Part shown: one piece after another, positions 20,912 to 30,519 of the stretch
Layout of the letters: every line of letters begins with the position of its first letter
How positions within the stretch are numbered: position 1 is the first letter of the stretch
NCBI GenBank assembly: GCA_036939975.1
Contig: JALLPB010000504.1
Coordinates: forward strand, 1-35,812
DNA from: Cyclostephanos tholiformis
Lineage: Eukaryota > Bacillariophyta > Thalassiosirophyceae > Thalassiosirales > Thalassiosiraceae
Reading direction: 5' to 3'
Length of the DNA stretch: 35,812 nucleotides
Position numbers and translations under genes: made by a program
Notes under the pieces: generated by a model
Told to the model about the DNA's origin: nothing
The model's database searches: none
What the model saw: only the letters and a program-made list of their open reading frames with translations

Positions 20912-21602
20912 CCCCCCCCTCGTTCGACGATGGATGGAATTTTCCACCATACTTTCCCCCCCGACCGTTTGACCTTCTGCCATCAAGGAGCTGTTCCTCG
21001 AGTAGCAATCGCGCCATCAGCACCGCATCGCACCCGAGCATCGAATCGACGTCGTTCCTGCTCCCCATGGTCGTTGACGAGAGTGCCGATAGCTTCCGAA
21101 GCAGCCATTCGTTCGGACCGTCTCTCCCCCCCCGATCGTCGTCGAGGCCTCCGTTGTCTCGACGATCGTCCGCCGAATTCGCCCCGCTGCCATCGCGTGC
21201 CGCTCCCTCCTCCTCCTCCTCCTCCTCCTCCTCCTCCTCCTCCCGACGACTACGAAGGACGAATTCCCCGACGTCCATGCCTAAATCGTCCATCGTCGAC
21301 GCAAGGGCCGGCCACACCTTAAGGGCGGCACATACGGCCAATAACGATGCCGATCGCGCCGTCGTCGAGACGAGGGCGCCGTCGACGGACAGGAGGAAGA
21401 GGTCGTCGTCGTCGTCGTATCCTCCTCCACAGTCGCCGTCGCAGTCGTCGTCGTCCCTCGACCACAACATTGGCCTGGTAGGCGAGGACGTCGTCGAGTG
21501 CGGCCCGACGATCGTTGACGACGACGACGGTGCGGCGACGAAGGCCAACGACGACGCCGGTAGCAGCAGCAGGACGGCGATGGCCGCGACGACCCTATTC
21601 AT
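19820..21602 (-). CDS. Unknown protein with plastid-type bipartite presequence, two exons
   Basis: Predicted 561 aa. Exon 1 is 21602-20119, a 97-bp intron (20118-20022) starts GTGAGT and ends TTACAG, and exon 2 is 20021-19820. The exon 1 frame alone would stop at 20115, but the donor lies exactly there and the phase-2 junction restores a sensible frame (EEDA|PILRQGLRKSIMPGG). The N-terminus MNRVVAAIAVLLLLPASSLA is a signal peptide, and cleavage before Phe21 (SLA|FVAAP) matches the diatom plastid import motif. Residues about 120-132 are poly-Glu and about 230-245 poly-Ser, both from triplet repeats in the DNA. The C-terminal third (LLLGHHARVPSTLKSLSILV to FVVHSSLDVLKRCKPF) is an alternating alpha/beta, domain-like sequence I do not recognise. 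Plastid location is inferred; function unknown. Confidence 0.7.
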
Positions 21603-21714
21603 GTCGGAGAGAACTAGGTACCTACGATACTCCCTATGGTGTAACTTACAATAATAAGTTCTTACCAGAGGTATCGTAGCTCATGAGAGTACTACCTATT
21701 ATTTTTTGCCAACC
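21603..21714. promoter_or_regulatory. Shared 112-bp intergenic region of divergent genes, with inverted repeat
   Basis: The start codons of the minus-strand plastid-type gene and the plus-strand M3 peptidase gene are only 112 bp apart, so both promoters and 5' UTRs must lie here. It contains CTACGATAC (21622-21630) and its inverted copy GTATCGTAG (21671-21679), separated by 40 bp and placed roughly symmetrically. A common regulator binding site is possible; none is proven. Confidence 0.5.
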
Positions 21715-23806
21715 ATGAGAATAGCCGCCAAGGCGATCATAGCGTTCCTTAACCCAACGGTTTCATCCTTCCCTCCGTCATCATCACTATCCAGCGCTCG
21801 TCGTCTCCTCCCAACGGCCCTACTCACAACGAACATCAACACTATGACGGGCTCGACCAATGACGTCAGGACCTTCATCGACGACACCAACGCCGGCTAC
21901 GAGCGCTTGCACAGGGCGTTCGAACTCCAGTTCTGGGGCACGAAGATGGCCCTATCCAGTCCCGAGTATTCGACATCGGAGCTCACGCGGACGAAGAGCG
22001 AGATGGAGGGGTTCCTCGCCGACGAGGCCAAGCTTTCGAGGACGAGGGAATTGCTCAATTCAGTTCCCGAGGACAGCCCCGACGCGACGACTCTTAGGAT
22101 GTTCGAGCGCACCTTCAAATGCTACATCATGGAATCCGATGAGGCGAAGAAATTGAGGGCCGAGGCGATGGAAATCGAGGGTCGTCTCGAGAGCGCACGC
22201 AACAAAATGTCTCTGGGGGCCATCATCGACGGGAGGTTCGAGGAGATGTCGTCCGTGGGGCTGCGCAATAAAATACGGGTCGATCCCGACGTGAACGTTC
22301 GCAGGGCGTGCTACGAGGGGATGACGAAGATCGGGGACTTTGTCACCGAGAATGGTTTCGTGGAGCTCGTCAAGGTTCGCAATAAGATGGCCAAGGCGCT
22401 TGGTTACCTGGACTTTTACGATTACAAGGTAAATAACGCTGAGGGATTCGGGAAGATCGCCCTCTTTGATATATTAGATACTCTAGAGAAGGGCACACGA
22501 CCCATCATGGAGGGGGCAAGGAATCGCTTCGCCGAGGAGAAGGGGGGCGTAGACGCGCTTCAACCGTGGAATCAGAGCTTTTTGATGGCCGGGGACGTCA
22601 CCCGTCGCATGGACCCTTTTTTCCCATTCGAGAAGTCTGTTGAGCAATGGGGTCGTTCCTTCGCGGCCATGAAAATTTCGTATCGTGGTGCTACCATGGA
22701 TCTGGATTTGCTAGATAGAACTGGGAAGTATTCGAATGGCTTCTGCCACTGGCCGCAGCCGGCTTGGATTAAGCCCGATGGGACGTGGCAACCGTCCACC
22801 ACACATTTCACCAGTCTAGCCGATCCCGCGGCGATCGGTTCGGGATACATGGGCCTTACTACTCTGATGCACGAAGCGGGTCACGCCGCTCATTTCGCAA
22901 ATATCGAAATGCCTTCTCCTCTCTTCTCCCAAGAACGGTCTCCGACGTCCGTAGCCTATGCCGAGAACCAATCCATGTTCCTTGACTCGCTGGTTGGGGA
23001 TGCTGATTGGATGGCGAAGTATGCCATCTCTAGAGAGGGCGAGGTCATCCCCTGGGACTTGATCGCCGATCAAATCAAAGCAACCCATCCGTACAAGGTT
23101 TTTGCTTTGCGTGGCATGTTAGCGGTGCCTTACTTTGAGAAAGCCCTTTATGAAATGCCCGAGGAAGACGTCACAGCTGAATCAATCAAAGCCCTGGCTG
23201 AAAAGGTGGAAAACGATATCCAAGGAGGGTTATCGGCTCGCCCACTGCTTTCCGTCCCTCACATCCTTTCTGATGAAGCGAGCTGCTACTATCATGGATA
23301 CGTGAGTCGTATATGCTTTATTTTGCTCACACTTCTGGTTTAATTTTGGAATTGAGCTGACCTCGAACTCATTTAATCAAATGAAGGTTCTTGCGGATAT
23401 GAGTGTGCATCAAACAAGAGAGTTCTTCCTAAAGAGAGATGGATTTCTTACTGACAACCCTCAAATCGGACCGACATTGGCTAACGCGTATTGGAAACCT
23501 GGAAATTCAAAGCCATTTCTTTCCCTTGTTGAAAACCTAACTGGTGCTCCGCTCACTGGACAAGCAATGGTAAATGAGCTGAAGCAGAGCGTGGAAGATG
23601 TATTAAAAGACGAAAAGGCGAAGTATGATTCCAAACGAGCCGAGTGTGCGGACACTTCCTTTGACAATGATATTGACCTTGATATGCGTGTTCGGATTGT
23701 TGATGGAGACGATGTTTTGGCAGATACTTCGAAGGAGGGTTCATTCTTGGCTGCCTGCAAAGTGTTTGAGGGTTATGTCCAGAATCGTTTTTCAAAGAAG
23801 GTATAG
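21715..23806 (+). CDS. M3 family zinc metallopeptidase (oligopeptidase), two exons
   Basis: Predicted 668 aa. Exon 1 is 21715-23301, the 85-bp intron (23302-23386) begins GTGAGT and ends AATGAAG, and exon 2 is 23387-23806; the junction is phase 0 (YYHGY|VLADMS). The ATG at 21715 (context AACCATGA) is the first in frame. The catalytic zinc site is HEAGH at residues 386-390 with the third ligand Glu in YAENQ (Glu417), the spacing usual in M3 peptidases, which cleave short peptides. The C-terminal part has the helical bundle layout of the family and length is normal. The N-terminal ~45 residues (MRIAAKAIIAFLNP..RRLLPTALLTTN) are extra and hydrophobic/basic, suggesting organelle targeting, mitochondrial or plastid, not resolved here. 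Confidence 0.88.
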
Positions 23807-23896
23807 AGAATAGTTGCTGAACGTTGCCAAGAAAGAAGTCTATTATTCAGAGGACAAGCGAGAAAATAGTAAGTCATTCTATTTATTCGACCAAGC

Positions 23897-23902
23897 AATA
23901 AA
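23897..23902 (+). terminator. Candidate polyadenylation signal of the M3 peptidase gene
   Basis: AATAAA occurs 91 bp after the stop codon. Canonical signals are not strictly required in diatoms, so this is only a candidate. Confidence 0.3.
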
Positions 23903-23959
23903 TTGAGTGATTCCACTTCAGTGCAGTAAAAACGAAGAACATATAATTGAATCACGAGC

Positions 23960-24560
23960 CCACTCTTATTTTTGGGTATTTTTCACTGATGGGTCATAAT
24001 ATCACCCATCAGAGTAGGTTGCAGTGTGCCCAGTAATGTGCAATGTTAAGGAGTGAAGCACTTAGACGAGTGATTTGGTTGGAAGAAGCCAGCCACAATG
24101 ACTGCTTAAGAAACACAAATCAAACAGATGGAAATGGTGCTCATTGGCAAGAGACCTCCTCATCAATCAACATCACAGTGCTTTGCGCATTCCGCCGCCT
24201 CCTCAAGCTGGCAAATATGCTCCTTAGCCAGGTCCAGTTCTGCCAATGCCGCATTGCTCTTGGCTGCCTCATGGCAATGTAGCTCATTGGCAAGATACCC
24301 TGCCACCAACATTGCAGATTGCAGAGCTCTCTGCTGTCTCATGCCTCATGGTGACTTCACTCCTTGGCCAGCACCAGTTTCACCAATGCAGCAGCTGTCA
24401 GTCACCACTGTTCATCAGCAGGCAACGGATGTATGCAGCATTCATGCTCATAGTGCAAGCTGGCAAGAGCAGCCTCACTTTGCTGTTGCTGTGCAGTCAC
24501 CCAGAAAATCTGGATTTTGAGGCAAGCAGGGGCAAAGCCATATGACTAAAAAATGTCACC
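23960..24560. repeat. Degenerate repeat region with CTCATTGGCAAGA words
   Basis: Words like GCTCATTGGCAAGA, CTCCTTGGCCAGCACCAG, CTCCTTAGCCAGGTCCAG and CAATGC.GCA recur at about 40-120 bp. Small ORFs exist in all frames but none looks genuine. It resembles a decayed tandem array like the one at 18.3-19.1 kb. Confidence 0.4.
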
Positions 24561-24574
24561 CCATCATAATATTA

Positions 24575-25015
24575 CCTCTGTTGTTCTCGCCGCCATTGCC
24601 CTTGCCCTTGCTCTCTCCCTTGGCTGCCGCTGCCGCTACCGCTACCGCTTTTGCTGCTGCCTCTGTTGTTCTTGCCCTTGCTTTCTCTCTTGGCTGCCGC
24701 TGCCACTGCCGCTGCCGCTGCCACTGCCGCTGCCGCTTTTGCTGCTGCCTCTGTTGTTTTCGCTGCCATTGCCCTCGCCCTTGCTCTCTTCCTTGGCTGC
24801 CGCTGCCGCCGCTGCTGCTGCTTTTGCTGCTGTCGCTACTGCTACCGCTGCCGCTTTTGCTGCTGCCTCTGTTGTTCTCGCCGCCATTGCCCTTGCCCTT
24901 GCTCTCTCCCTTGGCTGCCGCTGCCGCTACCGCTGCCACTGTTGCTGCTGCCTCTATTGTTCTTGCTGCCATTGCCCTCGCCCTTGCTCTCTCCCTTGGC
25001 TGCCACTGCCCTGTA
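24575..25015. repeat. VNTR of five units (about 75-120 bp) with internal GCCGCT/GCCACT repeats
   Basis: Five units begin TCTGTTGTT or TCTATTGTT near 24578, 24659, 24748, 24866 and 24951. Each has a CCATTGCCCTTGCCC-type word, CTTGCTCTCTCCCTTGGCTGCC, and a variable number of CTGCCG/CTACCG hexamers, then TTTTGCTGCTGCC. Unit length varies with the hexamer count. ORFs on both strands (Leu/Cys/Arg-rich, or Gly/Ser/Lys-rich) are by-products of the repeat. Confidence 0.85.
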
Positions 25016-25291
25016 CTTTTTAAGTTGATTGTTGTATTGCCATTGCCACACCACCGTTGCCACCACCGCCATTGCCCCAACCACCGCACGACAGCCCTGA
25101 TATTGCTGCCATCCCTTCATTGGTCCAACAATTGTGCCATTCATCCCTCATCCCTTGTCCCTCATCCCTCGTCCCTTGTCCACTTACCTACCTGAGCACA
25201 CTGTATGTTAGTACTATAGTACTTTAAATACTTGTTCCTACGTATGTGAAGCCGACATGTTGGCAGCCGACCAAAACGACACGACATTGTC

Positions 25292-25338
25292 GGGGCCCAA
25301 AATGGGGTGATGTTGCCACGACACAACATTTGGGCCCC
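25292..25338. repeat. Foldback palindrome GGGGCCCAAAATG / CATTTGGGCCCC
   Basis: Arms at 25292-25304 and 25327-25338 pair with a single bulged base, with a smaller ATGTTG/CAACAT pair inside. Surrounding copies of CCGACATGT (near 25251 and 25369) also face each other because ACATGT is palindromic. It may be the core of a small foldback transposon, but no target duplication was identified. The interval 25339-25480 shows nothing else. Confidence 0.5.
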
Positions 25339-25480
25339 AAATTTACCGACAGCAACATCCGACATGTGCAACTAAGATTAGATGAAGTGGTCGCAATGGG
25401 GGATTGGGGAGTGCCTTGCAAGCAATGAAGCTTATGGGGGTTGATTTTGGTGTCTTATTTGAGACAAAATTTACCAAAGG

Positions 25481-25939
25481 GTGTACACTTGCTGGAGCAG
25501 TGGTTATCACGTCCACGCCACCCTTGTGCCAAATGCATGGCAAGGAGGGATTAGCCTCGTTTTGAGGGCTAGTGATTTGTATGAGTTTGAGGAGGTGGAA
25601 ATGCGAGGGCCAAATGTGCTGTCCTTTCAGCTTGTGTTGGGCACCACCTGGTATTACATCATGGGGTGTTACATTCTGCCAAATGACCTAACAACATTAA
25701 TGCACATTGAACAAGCATGGCTGGCATGCCCAAGTGGCTGTACACCCATCATGCTCAGAGACTTGAATGTCAACCTTGCCGCCCCATGTGACGAGCGCAA
25801 AGACGATTGCCAAGCAGGTGGATGCCATAAACTTGATCAACATGTCCAGCCATTTTTGTCAGCGTTGGGGAAAAAATTCCAACAGCCAATGGACTTGGCA
25901 GATGAGAAGGGGGAGGTGCTGGGTCTCCTCAAAATGTGA
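25481..25939 (+). pseudogene. LINE apurinic-like endonuclease fragment
   Basis: The frame reads WQGGISLVLRASDLYEFEEV, RGPNVLSFQLVLG, WYYIMGCYILPND and MLRDLNVNLAAP, the middle and C-terminal strands of an exonuclease/endonuclease/phosphatase fold. In relatives the last word is GDLN, with the catalytic Asp kept here but Gly replaced by Arg. It would nick target DNA. The N-terminal part and the final His-containing motif are not recognisable, so the domain is partial. A second fragment at 26205-26507 (RATSLRRMGNLPLI..) covers the helical region before the RT. Confidence 0.7.
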
Positions 25940-26518
25940 CAATATCTTGGGGCGGGCAACCAACCTGGGATGATTTTGATGCATAAGCATCCGATTGCCC
26001 TTTTGTCATGACTCCAACCATTGCACTCATGTTGCCAAATTTTGTGCAGGGGGAGAGAGGGAATGAAGAAATATTGGCAATGGTTTGATGCTCTCCCCTC
26101 CGCATCCCCCGGTGACCCCATACAGAGCTCAAAGGAGCATATGAGGAGGTATGTCTTAATGTGATCAACCCCCCTGAAGGGAATGCCCAGCTAACCGATG
26201 GATCTTGGATCAGTCTTGGGAGTTGATTGACCAACGAGCAACTTCTTTGAGAAGGATGGGCAACCTCCCCCTCATCACTGCCCGGAGGATTGGCCGCAAG
26301 ATCAAATCCTCACTTGCAGCGGACCGCAATCAATGTGCTGCCAACATTGCATCCACAGTCAAAAGTCACCTAAGCAATGAAGATGTAAAGGAAGCATTGC
26401 ACGCCCTTAAGGGGTGGTACCAGGCAGCGGAGGACCACCCACCACCAGCATGTCCTCAGATGATGGCAAAGCAGATAGCCAAATGCGTGGACACCCCTCT
26501 CCTTTAACTTCCCGTTTT

Positions 26519-27410
26519 TCAAGATTCCAGATGGCATACCCACCAACAAAGAAATGGGTGAGCTGGCAGGGCTAGCAGGATGTGAACTGAACATGTCAAG
26601 GCATGGCTGGCAAACATCTGGCATGAAGAGAAGGTAGCCCAGGAAAACCCAGGCAGGATAGCAGATGCAGAGGAGAGAGGCCTTGGGAGAAAGTGGTGGA
26701 TCTTCATTACAATTATAGATTCTGATGAAGATGAGTTGGATGGTGGTCGTCTTGCTAAAAAAAGGTAGTGGCAACTTCCGTGGGATTGGATTACTTGACC
26801 CCTGTTGGAAAGTAGTGGAAAAAAACATGGTGCGCCGGATGGGCATTATTTACCCCTTCCTCCACAGGGGAATGCCCAAACTAGAGACAGGCATGGCGAC
26901 AATAGAAGCAAAGTTGGCACAACAGCTCATATGGGTGGAATAGAAAACCTTGTATCAGATCTTTGTCGATCTATGCAAAACCTATGACCGCCTAATCATG
27001 ATAAGTTCCTTGAGATCATGACCGGGTATGGGGTTGGCACCAAACATGCCTACAGGAGAAATTCTAGGATCAGGCAGAGATGGTCTGTCTTGCAGGGGGT
27101 AGTTTTGGAAAACCATTCACCGCCTTTCAGGGCATCACTCAGGGTGGACCACTATCCAGTATTATGTTTAATGTTTGTGTTGATGCAGTGATAAGGGAGT
27201 GCTTTGTCGGACGATAAGCAAAGAAGCCACTAGCATGATATTTTCAGAAGCGTGCAGAGAAATATGGCTTTTTTCATTGACAACATGCTGGTCGGATCAA
27301 GAGACCTTGTTTGGCTGCAGAGCACCATGGATATTCTTGTTACCCTCTTTGAAGGCATTGGCCTCCGGACAAACCCCAGCAAGACTAAGGTCATGACATG
27401 TCTCCCGGGG
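26519..27410 (+). pseudogene. LINE reverse transcriptase remnant, catalytic Asp replaced
   Basis: Scattered over frames with several stops. Recognisable parts are LLDPCWKVVEK-type wording (26787-26830) and the catalytic region MAFFIDNMLVGSRDLVWLQ, followed by LFEGIGLRTNPSKTKVMTCL near 27265-27400. The catalytic YADD motif of relatives reads FIDN: the second Asp is Asn (AAC after GAC). The primer-grip/thumb area after it is the best preserved stretch. Confidence 0.7.
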
Positions 27411-27500
27411 AATATATGAGTAGCCCACACGGAAGAGGCATAGTTCCGTGTGCAGCAATTAGGATCAGTCAACCCCACTGCAAAATGTCACTGGATGGAG

Positions 27501-27735
27501 TGCAACATCTGCGGTGCAAGCCTGGCAGCAGGATCCCTCCTAAGCCATCTGGAAACCCAACACGGCATGTATCGGTCATTCATTCTCAATCAAGAACTGA
27601 CTGTTGAGCATGAACAACAGGTTTACTGAGCTATTGCGGATGCCACCGGTACCTATTTTTGCCCAGTCCCAGCCTGCATGGGATCTGCATGCTCCGAAGA
27701 TACTCTCTGATCTCATTTCCTTCACCTTTACCCCC
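27501..27735 (+). pseudogene. C2H2-like zinc fingers downstream of the LINE RT
   Basis: CNICGASLAAGSLLSHLETQ (27501-27560), with His-Gly following, gives a C-X2-C..H-X4-H finger. A second candidate, CPVPAC..SHFLH, lies at 27660-27735 with one stop inside. Fingers after the RT occur in several LINE groups and probably bind the element RNA or target DNA. Confidence 0.65.
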
Positions 27736-28592
27736 AGGATCTGGTCTGTGCTGCCCAATGAAAGGGTCTCTTCCCTTGCCGTAGTGTGACCGATGGGGAC
27801 TAAAAATGTACATGGCCATGAATGACCATCACTACAAGACTGCCCTCTGCCGGGATGGTACAGCAAGGAGTATTCAATATGCGGTGGCCAAATGTGCACA
27901 CCTATCCCTAAACCAAACATTCACAGCATATGTCAAGAGCTTAGAAAGGGTGGAGGTCCTTAAGTACCTGGGATGATTGTTAGCCTACAACAACAATGAT
28001 GCCCAGGCAGTTCAGGGGAATCCCAAAAAGGCATGTTGCATCTGGTTGAGACTCTCCCACATGAGAAGGGATGAAAAAGGATCTCCCCATACTGCGGCAT
28101 ATTCTACAAAGCAACCGTGCAATTGATACTACCGTTTGGAAGCAAGACATGGAATTTGTCCTCATCAAGTTTGAAGCTTCTGAAAAGGTTTCACATCAGG
28201 GCCGCCTGGCATATGGCAGGCATGACACCGATGAAACTTCCGGATGGTACTCGGATATACACAAACTCGGCATAAGTTCGTGAGGACATTGGGCTCAAAA
28301 CTATTGCCCACTATAAAGCTGTTCATTGGCAATCCATTTTCACAAAGTGTGTGGATAGAATGAGGAAGCAAGGATCCAGCAACCATCATTTTTGGTGGGA
28401 GCAATCGATGGATTTGGAAGCATATCGGGCGACACACATTGTGGGGCCTGCAGATGTATCGGATGCCGCAGAGGAAAATTGCTAACAATGGGAGCGGCCC
28501 CTACAGGTGCCCTAGGAAACTAGAAATTTAATCTTTTTAAGAGCAGCCTCTAGGTGGAGGGAGAGCACTGGCCTATGGGTTGATACCCCATT

Positions 28593-29660
28593 GTGGCAAA
28601 ACCTTCTACCACCGGTGAGCAAGTCAACACACTCCCAAATGGAACACTATCAGCTGCAACCACAATTAGCAAGCTACCATTCCAAATACGTGAACCAGCA
28701 AGAGAGATACACAACGTACCTACAATCACCAAGAATTTGCTCCTCAGCGTTCCCAAAAATTTGCTGAGGCAGGATACACAACCATATTCAACAGTAAAGA
28801 GGTCAACATCTACAATGAACAAGACACCAAGGTGATAGTAACATGCAAGGCATTGTAACAAGGATGGTATGACAAGACAACAAAACTATGGCGCATACCT
28901 CTCGTGCCCATCATATGATATGAGAACACAGATACATTACTCACAACAAAACCACCAACTGAATTTATGCCCAAGCGACCACCCCCAAGTGAGGCAGTGT
29001 ACAATGTTTATGAGCTAAAAATGCAACCAGTATTAATCAGATATTTGCACGCAGCAGCAGGTTTCCCAACAAAACCAACCTGGGTCAAGGCAATCAAAAA
29101 CAGGCAGTTTGCATCATAGCCTGGACTCACTCCCAAGGCTGTCACCAAACACTATCTCAAAAGTGATGAAACACCTAAAGGACATGGACACAAAATCAGA
29201 AGTGGATTGAGATCAACTAAACATGCACAATATGTCCGCATGATGATTTGGAACCTGGCAAGGTTGCATGAGCAACAGCACACCACTTACTGCAATGTCT
29301 ATGATGCAGAAGAGGATGCCACAGAAACCATATACAGTGATCAAACCAGAAGATTTCCCAAGAAATTGAGCAAAGGCAACCAATACATATTGGTTTTATG
29401 TAATGTTATTCTAGTTGCAGCCATGATAAATCGAATGTCTGGTGAGATGATCCGTGCCTATCAGGAACTAATAGATCATCTCCACAATGCAGGGATCAGG
29501 CAAAAATGACACATACTTGACAGTGAATGCACTGAAGAGTTCAAAAAATGATTGCCAAGAACAACATGAAGTTCCAACTAGTTCCTCCCCATGACCACCA
29601 AAGAAACCAAGCAGGAAAGGAAATTCAAACTTTCAAGTCACACTTTATCAGTACACTATG
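28593..29660 (+). pseudogene. Copia protease C-terminal part and integrase (element D)
   Basis: Fragments in shifting frames: REPAREIHNVPTITKNLLLS (protease side), FAEAGYTTIFNSKEVNIY, RYLHAAAGFPTKPTWVKAIK, DETPKGHGHKIRSGLRSTK (pre-integrase), then IYSDQTRRFPKKLSKGNQYI with the first catalytic Asp and HILDSECTEEF with the second (relatives LDNEC). The region with the Glu is recognisable only as QLVPPHDH-like DNA with stops. At least three frameshifts and many stops are present. Confidence 0.7.
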
Positions 29661-29800
29661 TGGAATGGACTAAGATTTTCCACTTTACCTTTGTTGCCAA
29701 CTACTACTGCAAGCCAAAGCCACATTGAATATGCTTCGCCACAAATACAAACCATATTTGAACATGTGAGACCATTTTTTTCAAGCACAAGTACTTAACC

Positions 29801-30343
29801 ATGCCAACCATTGCATCAGCAGATGCCTTAATTAAGGCGGCAGATAATCTCGTGGACACAATATTGGGAAAATTTCCCCAACCCACCCCTAATGCACATG
29901 CGGTGGAACAACTCATTGACATATTCAAAGTACAAGCTGAGAAAGCAACATGTGAAGCAAGATCAGCTTGCATTCTTCAAGAACAGGCACAAGCTCAAAG
30001 GGTGCAAGCAGAATCTCAAAGGGTGCTCACAGAATCCCCACACAATATCCCTGAATTACTAATTGAGGAAACATCCACACACACCAGCAACAATAGGCGA
30101 GGGGTGCCATTAATATCACAGGATGAAGAGGACTATGATGACAACAACCAATCACCATCAGAGAACACCCGCCTGCAACAGCACAGGGGAATGTTAACAC
30201 AAGAGTATATGATGCACATGGTGCATCTACCCATTAAATCAGTCACCCAATCACTCCACTACTACAGGCAGCATCATGAAGATACCCACCACAATTCCTA
30301 CATGAGTTTGCCAGGACAGTACTTGACAATGAAACAGGAGATC
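29801..30343 (+). pseudogene. Copia integrase-RT linker ORF (element D)
   Basis: A clean open frame beginning MPTIASADALIKAADNLVDT with a Gln/Ala/Glu-rich helical stretch (EARSACILQEQAQAQRVQAE) and an acidic/Asn-rich middle (QDEEDYDDNNQSPSEN). It corresponds to the spacer found between integrase and RT in Copia elements of this kind. It ends where the MITE begins; the apparent stop at 30353 lies inside the MITE. Confidence 0.6.
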
Positions 30344-30503
30344 TGTCACAGCTAATATCGAATCTGCCCTAGAATTGGATTTGAGCAGGTAATTTCCGGA
30401 ATGATCTATAAAAATCTGTTGGGCCTATTGGAAATTTGCAGGAAAAAGCCGTGTAAATCCGATTCTAGGCATCTAAATCCAAGATTCGATATTAGCTGCA
30501 ACA
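30344..30503. mobile_element. MITE-like element, 160 bp, with terminal inverted repeats
   Basis: The left end TGTCACAGCTAATATCGAAT and the inverted right end TGTTGCAGCTAATATCGAAT match in 18 of 20 positions, and the similarity continues inwards (CCTAGAAT..GGATTT). The flanks carry GATC on both sides (30340-30343 and 30504-30507), a plausible 4-bp target duplication, although GATC next to the ends could also be shared by chance. There is no coding capacity. It sits inside the Copia D linker, so it inserted after that element. Confidence 0.75.
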
Positions 30504-30519
30504 GATCCTATGCTCAATT

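Larger units (their letters stand above)
25480..28490 (+). mobile_element. Decayed non-LTR retrotransposon (LINE-like)
   Basis: The plus-strand order is endonuclease (25481-25939), an intervening region, RT (about 26519-27410), C2H2-type zinc fingers (27501-27735) and a C-terminal tail (VLKYLG.LLAYNNNDAQAV, RLEARHGI) typical of LINE ORF2 proteins. No poly-A tail, TSD or 5' end was recognised. Many stops and frameshifts make it inactive. The clade (RTE, Jockey or other) cannot be fixed by eye. Confidence 0.75.

Noticed and set aside
20726..21654. Plus-strand ORFs of 198 and 295 codons opposite the plastid-type gene
   Set aside because: They are antisense shadows of triplet-rich coding sequence (poly-Leu/Tyr/Pro tracts opposite poly-Ser and poly-Glu); the minus frame has a signal peptide and valid splicing.
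21706..21714. Upstream TTG start at 21706 for the M3 peptidase
   Set aside because: The first ATG is at 21715 in good context; non-ATG start is unnecessary.
24542..25195. Long overlapping ORFs on both strands over the VNTR
   Set aside because: All frames are open because the repeat lacks stops; the protein is only repeat translation.
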